From the NCBI GenBank assembly GCA_001701075.1, contig DAAK01000140.1, positions 5,123-12,963 on the forward strand: 7,841 bases of DNA. The letters are read 5' to 3'. Positions within the stretch are counted from its first letter, which is position 1, and each line of letters starts with the position of its first letter. The notes below the pieces were generated by a model, which saw only the letters and a list, made by a program, of their open reading frames with translations, did no database searches and had not been told where the DNA came from. Below are positions 1-6,234 of the stretch, piece by piece. The DNA is from Bacteroidales bacterium GP3 (GTDB lineage Bacteria > Bacteroidota > Bacteroidia > Bacteroidales > Muribaculaceae). Both the position numbers and the translations under genes were made by a program.

Positions 1-1521
1 GCATTGGAGAATGTGGAGAGAAAGCTCTCTTTCCTTTCTTCTATCTCCCACGATCTCAAGACTCCGCTTTCGATGATTCTGGGTCCGGTGAGTCTAATGA
101 AGGAGAAGACAAAAGATCCGGAAAACAAGAGAAACCTTGAGGCTGTCTATGACAATGCAGTGCGACTTAACAATATGATCCATCGTACACTTGAACTTCA
201 GCATCTTGAGGATACAGATGAGAACTTGTTGATACTTTCCATCTTCGATGTCGTGGAGTTTTGTAAGGGTGTTTTTGAAGTTTTCAAGGAGAATAATCCA
301 CAGAAAAACTTTATCTTCCACAGTTCCACATCCCAGATTCTGATAGAGGCAGATGCGGTGAAATTTGAATCTGTTGTCACTAATCTTTTGTCGAATGCCT
401 GCAAATATTCAGATGATGGGGCTACAATTTCACTTGGTATAAGCAAGCAGAATGATAATGTTGAGATTGTGGTCGCCGATGATGGTGTCGGAATTTCAGA
501 TATCGACCAACCATTGGTTTTTCAAAGGATGTTTCGGGCTCCTTCTACATCCAAGTTGAAGGAAGGCACAGGGTTAGGGCTTTATCTTATAAAGAAATAT
601 CTTGATTTGATGGATGGCAACATCAGTCTCTATAGCAAGGAAGGTCAAGGCACTTCTTTTGTCGTGACTCTCCCCATAACAGAAAAAGTATTGCCAAAAT
701 GCAGTCATACTGATATTTCAGAAGACAGCACAAAACCAAAGATACTTATAGTGGAGGATAACACTCAAATAGCTGGGTTTATCATTGATGTGCTTAAGGA
801 CAAGTATAATTGTATCACATCAGAAAACGGACGTTCCGGACTCGTGATAGCCTCCTCCTTTTTCCCTGACCTTATAATAGCAGACGAAATGATGCCAATA
901 ATGAGTGGGCTTGAAATGGTAAAATTATTGAAGCAACGTCCTCGCTTGGCATCAATCCCAATCATAATGCTAACTGCAAAATCCGACAATAAGACAGAAA
1001 ATGAAAGCATAAAGCTTGGTGTTGATGTCTTCATGACGAAGCCCTTTGAGCCAAATGCATTGCTTGGGAGAATAAGCCAATTGCTAAGGTCAAGGACTGA
1101 GATAGAGGAAAAGGTTCGCATCCAGGCCATCGCAGAGGCGGAATCAAAACCAATTGAAGCAGAATCGGTCAATGAGAAGCTTCTTGCAAAGATTGCAAAG
1201 ATTATAGAGGAAAACATATCTGATCCCGATTTGAACGTGAATCTATTGTGTGAAAAGAGTGGTATCGGCACTAAGCAGCTATATCGCCTTATAAAAAAGT
1301 ATATGGGCATATCGCCATTGGATTACATAAGGCGTGTCAGACTTCAGAAAGGAGCGATGCTCTTGAGCCAACATCGGTTTACTGTGGCTGAAATAAGTTA
1401 TATGGTCGGCTTCAAGACCCCTTCATATTTTACGAAATGTTTTCAAGCTCTATTCGGTGTAAAACCGAGTCTTTATAAGTCTGATGATGAGTCGGTAGGT
1501 AAAAATCAGACAAATTTCTGA
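1..1521 (+). CDS. Hybrid two-component system (HTCS) regulator, C-terminal part (5' truncated)
   Basis: This is the cytoplasmic part of a one-protein sensor-regulator that controls PULs. The frame is open at the window edge, so no true start is visible; residues are counted from the codon at position 1. In order it shows: a histidine-kinase phosphoacceptor box SHDLKTPL with His17; an ATPase domain with N-box (N128, N132), G1 box DGVG (161-164) and G2 box GTGLGL (189-194); a receiver domain (about 246-365) with acidic pair E252/D253, phosphoacceptor D295 in ADEMMP, T325 and K347; and a C-terminal AraC-type domain (about 395-497) with two helix-turn-helix segments and the typical GFKTPSYFTKCF signature near 470-481. 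All catalytic residues are present, so it looks functional. By family knowledge, the missing N-terminus should be a periplasmic beta-propeller (Reg_prop/Y_Y_Y) sensor with a membrane helix. It lies 109 bp upstream of the SusC-like gene and is the likely activator of that operon. Confidence 0.95.
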   Translation, partial: ALENVERKLSFLSSISHDLKTPLSMILGPVSLMKEKTKDPENKRNLEAVYDNAVRLNNMIHRTLELQHLEDTDENLLILSIFDVVEFCKGVFEVFKENNPQKNFIFHSSTSQILIEADAVKFESVVTNLLSNACKYSDDGATISLGISKQNDNVEIVVADDGVGISDIDQPLVFQRMFRAPSTSKLKEGTGLGLYLIKKYLDLMDGNISLYSKEGQGTSFVVTLPITEKVLPKCSHTDISEDSTKPKILIVEDNTQIAGFIIDVLKDKYNCITSENGRSGLVIASSFFPDLIIADEMMPIMSGLEMVKLLKQRPRLASIPIIMLTAKSDNKTENESIKLGVDVFMTKPFEPNALLGRISQLLRSRTEIEEKVRIQAIAEAESKPIEAESVNEKLLAKIAKIIEENISDPDLNVNLLCEKSGIGTKQLYRLIKKYMGISPLDYIRRVRLQKGAMLLSQHRFTVAEISYMVGFKTPSYFTKCFQALFGVKPSLYKSDDESVGKNQTNF

Positions 1522-1533
1522 GTTTTGTGTAGG

Positions 1534-1562
1534 TTGTCCGAAGTGTTGCATCAATTGTCCGA
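1534..1562 (+). promoter_or_regulatory. Putative operator for the HTCS AraC domain: direct repeat TTGTCCGA x2
   Basis: Two perfect copies of TTGTCCGA occur at 1534-1541 and 1555-1562, start-to-start 21 bp, which is two helical turns. AraC-family proteins typically bind direct repeats on one DNA face at about this spacing, often abutting the -35 region. The second copy ends 30 bp before the -7 box, which suits a class II activator site. The regulator encoded immediately upstream ends in an AraC-type domain. The repeat is seen directly; its role as the binding site is inference. Confidence 0.55.
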
Positions 1563-1592
1563 TAATTGGCAAAATTATTATAACTTTTAATC

Positions 1593-1600
1593 TAATTTTG
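1593..1600 (+). promoter_or_regulatory. Bacteroides-type -7 promoter element before the susC-like gene
   Basis: TAATTTTG matches the Bacteroidota primary sigma factor -7 consensus TAnnTTTG exactly. No good -33 box (TTTG) sits 19-21 bp upstream; the nearest candidate is TTGG at 1566-1569, with a 23-bp spacer. A weak -33 is expected for an activator-dependent promoter. The predicted transcription start is near 1607, giving a leader of about 24 nt that is A-rich and has no Shine-Dalgarno sequence before the ATG at 1631, as is usual in this phylum. Confidence 0.6.
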
Positions 1601-1630
1601 CAGTAGACAATTAACAACAAAATAACAATA

Positions 1631-4600
1631 ATGAACAAATCAACCTGTGCATCTGGAATAAGGAGTCTGCTGGTGGGATTCATCCTGTCAATTCTCTTTA
1701 TACCCGTTTCGGCAATAGCACAAAACCAACGGACAGTTACGGGTACTGTCAGTGATGAGACCGGAGAACCTCTGATAGGTGCGACGGTCAAAGTGGTGGG
1801 GCAACCTATTGGAGCCGCTACTGATCTTGAAGGGCAATTCACCCTACAGGTTCCTGCTGGCGCGAAGCAATTAGTGGTGTCATATGTAGGCTACGACAAC
1901 ATCACGGTCGCTATCACATCCGATGTGATAAACATAACGATGAAACCAAATTCAGAAATCCTTGATGAAGTGGTGGTAGTCGGCTATGGCGTAAGAAAAA
2001 AAGATGACCTCACAGGGGCTGTCTCCACTGTGAGTGAAAAGGATTTTAACAAAGGTATGATTTCTTCTCCTGAAGAACTTGTCAATGGTAAGATTGCCGG
2101 TGTACAGATTGTGAATGGAGGAGGTTCGCCAAACTCCAGCTCTACAATTAGAGTTCGCGGCGGAGCTTCATTGAATGCATCAAATGATCCTCTTATTGTC
2201 CTTGATGGTGTGCCTATGGAAGTAGGAGGTTCGGTATCGGGGAGCGGTAATTTCCTAAGTCTTATCAACCCTAATGATATTGAAAGCATGACGATCCTCA
2301 AGGATGCTTCTTCTACAGCCATCTATGGCTCGCGAGCATCCAACGGCGTCATCATCATCACCACGAAAAAAGGCAAGGGTGACGGTATTAAGGTAGCCTT
2401 CCAGACTACAAACTCCATCTCGACAAAAACAAAGACCGCAGATATGCTCTCTGCCGATGAGTTTATCGGCATTGTCAATGAATTGGGGACAGACCGACAA
2501 AAATCACTTCTTGGCGACGGCCATACAAACTGGAACGACCAGATTTATCAAACAGCATTTGGCACAGACAATAATATCAGCATTACGGGAAGAGCGGCAT
2601 CTTGGCTGCCGTTTCGTGTCTCTGCTGGCGCTTATTATCAGGAGGGCATTTTGAAAACTGATAATGCAAAACGCTTCACTGGCAATGTGAACCTCACACC
2701 ATCTTTTTTCCACGATGAACTTCGTTTTCAAGTTAGCTTGAAAGGCACATATTCAAAAAATAGATTTGCCGATACAGGAGCTATTTGGGGCGGTGCTACA
2801 TTGAATCCTACAATCCCCGTATATTCAGGAAGCGAAGCATTCGGAGGATATACAGAGGCAATAGATGGGAATGGCATTCCAGTGACAGGGGCATTGGCAA
2901 ATGCCGTCGGCAGATTAAACCAATATAAGTCAACATCCGATGTATATAGGGTGATTGGCAATATTGATGCAGACTGGAACATCCGATGGGTAAAAGGATT
3001 GCGACTTCATGCCACTGCAGGCTATGACTGGTCGAAAGGCGAAGGAAACATTTATGTGCCTAAAGAAGCAATGGCTTATTTCACAACTGGTGGACGTGAT
3101 TATAATTATGGTCCGCAAAAGAACTATAATCGTTTGCTTACAATTTATGCCAACTATAATCGGGATTTCGATGCCATTGATTCCAATTTGGATGCGACTA
3201 TCGGTTATGACTATCAGTATTGGAAATATACCACTCCATATTTTGCCGTGCTGAATATTGATGGCGAACAGCAATCTACTTCTGCTGCCACTGATCAGCG
3301 TCACTCCCTCATATCATATTACGGGCGTTTGAATTATACCTTCAAGAACCGCTATCTCTTGACTGCTACAGTTCGCCGTGACGGTTCTTCTCGTTTTTCG
3401 AAAGATAACCGGTGGGGTACTTTCCCATCTGTGGCAGTTGCATGGCGCATTTCTCAGGAAGATTTTTTTGAATCCGCACGTGGCGTGGTAAACGATCTTA
3501 AGCTCCGTGCTTCTTATGGCGTGACCGGTCAGCAGGATGGTATCTCTAACTATGGATATATTCCTGTGTATACCCCAGGTCTTGACGGTGCTCAGTATTT
3601 GTTTGGAGGCAATCCCGTCTACACCTATCGTCCGGAAGCATACAATCCTGAATTGAAATGGGAAACTACTAAATCATGGAACTTCGGTATAGATTTGGCA
3701 TTTCTTGAAAACCGCTTTACATTCTCTGCTGACTATTATACTCGTAAGACAGAGAATCTGCTTGCTACGGTTCCGGTGCCAGCTGGCACAAACTTTGACA
3801 AGTTGATGCTTGAAAATGTTGGTAATGTAGATTCGAATGGAGTTGAACTGGCATTGACAGCACATCTGATTGATAACAAGGATTGGTCGTGGTCGCTTAC
3901 TGCAAATGCAGCTTGGCAGCGAGTGCGTATTAAAAATCTGACACTGACTCAAGGGGCACCAAGTCCGGATACTGAAGTAGGCCCATGGATCGACGCTTAC
4001 CAGATGCAGGTGTTCTCTACCAACTATGCTCCATATTCATTCTATCTTTACAAACAGCTTTACGACAAAGAGAGTGGCAGACCTATTGAAGGGCTATATG
4101 CTGATCTGGATGGCGATGGAGAAATCACTACAAACGACCGCTATCATTGTCATTCTCCCGCTCCCGATTGGATATTGGGCCTGTCAACAAATTTGCGTTA
4201 CAAGAAGTGGTCGCTATCTACATCTCTGCGTGCCAATATCGGAGGATATGTTTTCAATGGAATGTCGATGAATACAGGTGCTTGGGAGACTATGAGCTAT
4301 AATGACTATCAACTTAATAATCTCAACAGCAGCTTCCTCGACACTCGTTTTAACCGCCGGCAGTATCTGAGTGATTACTATCTGGAGAATGCTTCCTTCC
4401 TCAAGATGGACAACTTGCAGTTGACCTATGACTTTGGCAAGATATACAAAAGTCTGAGTCTTCACATTTCAGCAATGGTGCAAAATGTATTTACTGTCAC
4501 TAAATATAAGGGTGTGGATCCTGAAAACGGAAGTGGTGTAGATACAGCTGTATATCCACGTCCTCGCACTTATTCTGTAACCGTAGGACTTAATTTCTAA
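1631..4600 (+). CDS. SusC-family TonB-dependent outer-membrane glycan transporter
   Basis: Imports oligosaccharides across the outer membrane using TonB-ExbBD energy, as the barrel partner of the SusD-like lipoprotein. At 989 aa it is full length for the family. A signal peptide covers about residues 1-30 (positive N-terminus, hydrophobic stretch, cleavage likely after SAIA before Q31). A carboxypeptidase-regulatory-like beta domain follows (about 34-107; TVTGTVSDETGEPLIGATV). Next is the TonB-box/SusC signature DEVVVVGYG (112-120). The plug has the family motifs RVRGGASLNASNDPLIVLDG and, at 219-249, SMTILKDASSTAIYGSRASN followed by GVIIITTKKGK. The barrel carries the signature TATVRRDGSSRF (578-589), and the chain ends in Phe989 (SVTVGLNF), suiting BAM-dependent outer-membrane insertion. 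An acidic DLDGDGEITTNDR loop lies at 825-837. It is first in the operon, downstream of the putative operator and promoter; the SusD-like gene begins 11 bp after its stop. Family call is certain; substrate is not readable from this protein alone. Confidence 0.97.
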   Translation: MNKSTCASGIRSLLVGFILSILFIPVSAIAQNQRTVTGTVSDETGEPLIGATVKVVGQPIGAATDLEGQFTLQVPAGAKQLVVSYVGYDNITVAITSDVINITMKPNSEILDEVVVVGYGVRKKDDLTGAVSTVSEKDFNKGMISSPEELVNGKIAGVQIVNGGGSPNSSSTIRVRGGASLNASNDPLIVLDGVPMEVGGSVSGSGNFLSLINPNDIESMTILKDASSTAIYGSRASNGVIIITTKKGKGDGIKVAFQTTNSISTKTKTADMLSADEFIGIVNELGTDRQKSLLGDGHTNWNDQIYQTAFGTDNNISITGRAASWLPFRVSAGAYYQEGILKTDNAKRFTGNVNLTPSFFHDELRFQVSLKGTYSKNRFADTGAIWGGATLNPTIPVYSGSEAFGGYTEAIDGNGIPVTGALANAVGRLNQYKSTSDVYRVIGNIDADWNIRWVKGLRLHATAGYDWSKGEGNIYVPKEAMAYFTTGGRDYNYGPQKNYNRLLTIYANYNRDFDAIDSNLDATIGYDYQYWKYTTPYFAVLNIDGEQQSTSAATDQRHSLISYYGRLNYTFKNRYLLTATVRRDGSSRFSKDNRWGTFPSVAVAWRISQEDFFESARGVVNDLKLRASYGVTGQQDGISNYGYIPVYTPGLDGAQYLFGGNPVYTYRPEAYNPELKWETTKSWNFGIDLAFLENRFTFSADYYTRKTENLLATVPVPAGTNFDKLMLENVGNVDSNGVELALTAHLIDNKDWSWSLTANAAWQRVRIKNLTLTQGAPSPDTEVGPWIDAYQMQVFSTNYAPYSFYLYKQLYDKESGRPIEGLYADLDGDGEITTNDRYHCHSPAPDWILGLSTNLRYKKWSLSTSLRANIGGYVFNGMSMNTGAWETMSYNDYQLNNLNSSFLDTRFNRRQYLSDYYLENASFLKMDNLQLTYDFGKIYKSLSLHISAMVQNVFTVTKYKGVDPENGSGVDTAVYPRPRTYSVTVGLNF

Positions 4601-4611
4601 AACAACGCAAA

Positions 4612-6225
4612 ATGAAAAGATTTAATATATTATTGGGTTCTATGGTCGGACTCGGACTGTTGCTTGGCAGTTGCACAGATGTCCTTGATCAGAATCCTGT
4701 GACCGAGACTACATCGATCGATGTATATTCGGATGCCGGGAACTACAAAAGTGTTCTCGCTAAGATTTATGCCTCCTATGTCCTTGCGGGACAAGGACAA
4801 GGAGGAGAAAACTCCGATTTGAAAACTATCAACGGACAAGACTTTTCGAGAGGTTATTTCAATCTTCAGGAAGCAGCCACCGATGAAGTGGCAAATACAT
4901 GGCTTTCCGGTAATAATTTGATCGACCTTACCTATATTAATTGGAGTCCCAAGGATGCATGGGTGTCTGATTCATATTATTGGTTGTATTTCAATATAAC
5001 TCTTTGTAATGAATTTTTGCGCCATTGTTCCGATAATGAGATAAGTAAATTTTCTGCAAGTGAGCAGGAGGATATCAGGGAATTCCGTTCTGAGGCCCGT
5101 TTTGTGAGAGCCTACAGCTATTGGATGATTCTCGATCTCTTCCGCAAGGGACCTAAAGTTGATGAAAACACACCGGTCACTGGTTTTATTCCTGAAGCTT
5201 ATGATGGTCTCGGTTTGTTTGATTTCGTGGAAAGCGAGTTGAAAGATCTGGTAGGAGGGGATGGCTCAATTGCATTGCCTGACACAAATGAATATGGACG
5301 TGCAAGCAAACTGGCAGCATTTGCCCTTCTTGCAAGACTTTATCTTAACAGTGCAGTCTATAGAGGTTCTGTTGATACCTCCTATTACACTGAGTGTATA
5401 AAGGCATGCCAAGAATTGATTTCCAATTCATCCTTATATCTTGAACCGGAGTACGCAAAACTATTCAACGCTGACAATTATAAGCGTACCAATGAGATAC
5501 TTTTTGCAATGGTATGCGATGCCACAACTTCTGTGACTTGGGGAGGAGGAACATATCTGGTCTGTGGTTCTTGTGGTAACTCAAGTTCTCAGGATCCCGC
5601 CAAATATGGCTTATCTAACGGTTGGGGTATGTTTCGTGCCCGTGGTGAAATTGTCTCTAAATTTGGAGATATTACAGCAACCGGCGACACCCGCGCACTA
5701 TTCTATACAGATGGTCAGGTGCAATATTTCACAGGAGCTATCGACAATCAGTCGGAGGGATATTTCTTTGAGAAATTCTCGAATCTGACCGACGAAGGTG
5801 TTGCTGCCTCAAACTCAGCTGCAACTGGTTGCTCCACCGACTATCCGCTGCTTCGCCTTGCTGATGTCTATCTTATGGCTGCCGAGGCACAACTTAGAGG
5901 AGGCTCGGGCCTTTCGCGAACTGAATCACTTGAACTTGTAAATAAAGTAAGATTGCGTGCCTATAATGGTGATGAAACCGGTTTGATTTCTGATGCAGAC
6001 CTTACTCTTGACTTCATTCTTGATGAGCGTGGGCGTGAGTTGTATCTTGAATCCGTGCGTCGCACAGACCTCATAAGGTTTGACAAGTTCACCTCTGACT
6101 CCTACATATGGCAATGGAAAGGGGGAGTGCTCGACGGACGTTCTGTAGATGAAAAGTATAATATTTATCCGATTCCTGATACAGATCTGACAGCAAACCC
6201 AAATCTCTCAAACCCATTATATTGA
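4612..6225 (+). CDS. SusD-family surface glycan-binding lipoprotein, starch-SusD-like
   Basis: Surface lipoprotein that binds glycan and acts as a lid on the SusC-like barrel. At 537 aa it is typical in length. The lipoprotein signal peptide ends in LGSC with Cys21, followed by acidic residues (TDVLD) that suit surface export in Bacteroidota. Family motifs in order: SEARFVRAYSYW (160-171), GRASKLAAFALLARLYLN (229-246), LLRLADVYLMAAEAQ (413-427), LDERGRELYLESVRRTDLIR (470-489) and C-terminal YPIPDTDLTANPNL. Compared from memory with B. thetaiotaomicron SusD, several starch-contact positions line up: R80 with R81, W97 with W98, W310 (in WGGGTYLVCG) with Y296, and W338 (in SNGWGMFRAR) with W320; N101 is not clearly kept. 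The WKGG...YNIYPIP tail also matches. A loop after about residue 350 looks shorter than in that protein. This suggests alpha-glucan binding, but that is inference. It is the second gene of the operon, 9 bp before the SusE/F-like gene. Confidence 0.96.
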   Translation: MKRFNILLGSMVGLGLLLGSCTDVLDQNPVTETTSIDVYSDAGNYKSVLAKIYASYVLAGQGQGGENSDLKTINGQDFSRGYFNLQEAATDEVANTWLSGNNLIDLTYINWSPKDAWVSDSYYWLYFNITLCNEFLRHCSDNEISKFSASEQEDIREFRSEARFVRAYSYWMILDLFRKGPKVDENTPVTGFIPEAYDGLGLFDFVESELKDLVGGDGSIALPDTNEYGRASKLAAFALLARLYLNSAVYRGSVDTSYYTECIKACQELISNSSLYLEPEYAKLFNADNYKRTNEILFAMVCDATTSVTWGGGTYLVCGSCGNSSSQDPAKYGLSNGWGMFRARGEIVSKFGDITATGDTRALFYTDGQVQYFTGAIDNQSEGYFFEKFSNLTDEGVAASNSAATGCSTDYPLLRLADVYLMAAEAQLRGGSGLSRTESLELVNKVRLRAYNGDETGLISDADLTLDFILDERGRELYLESVRRTDLIRFDKFTSDSYIWQWKGGVLDGRSVDEKYNIYPIPDTDLTANPNLSNPLY

Positions 6226-6234
6226 ATTTAGATT

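Noticed and set aside
765..1310. 181-codon open frame on the minus strand
   Set aside because: It lies wholly antisense to the receiver and AraC region of the HTCS, whose protein is clearly conserved; the antisense translation shows no recognisable domain.
1522..1560. Rho-independent terminator after the HTCS gene
   Set aside because: I see no GC-rich stem followed by a T run, so read-through from the HTCS into the operon cannot be excluded.
2346..2364. Low-complexity CATCATCATCA stretch
   Set aside because: It encodes the conserved Val-Ile-Ile-Ile-Thr-Thr strand of the SusC plug (NGVIIITTKKGK), so protein constraint explains it.
4601..4611. Possible terminator or promoter between the susC-like and susD-like genes
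   Set aside because: The gap is only 11 bp, with no hairpin or promoter box; it fits a shared transcript.
6226..6234. Possible terminator or promoter between the susD-like and susE/F-like genes
   Set aside because: The 9-bp gap has no hairpin or promoter motif.
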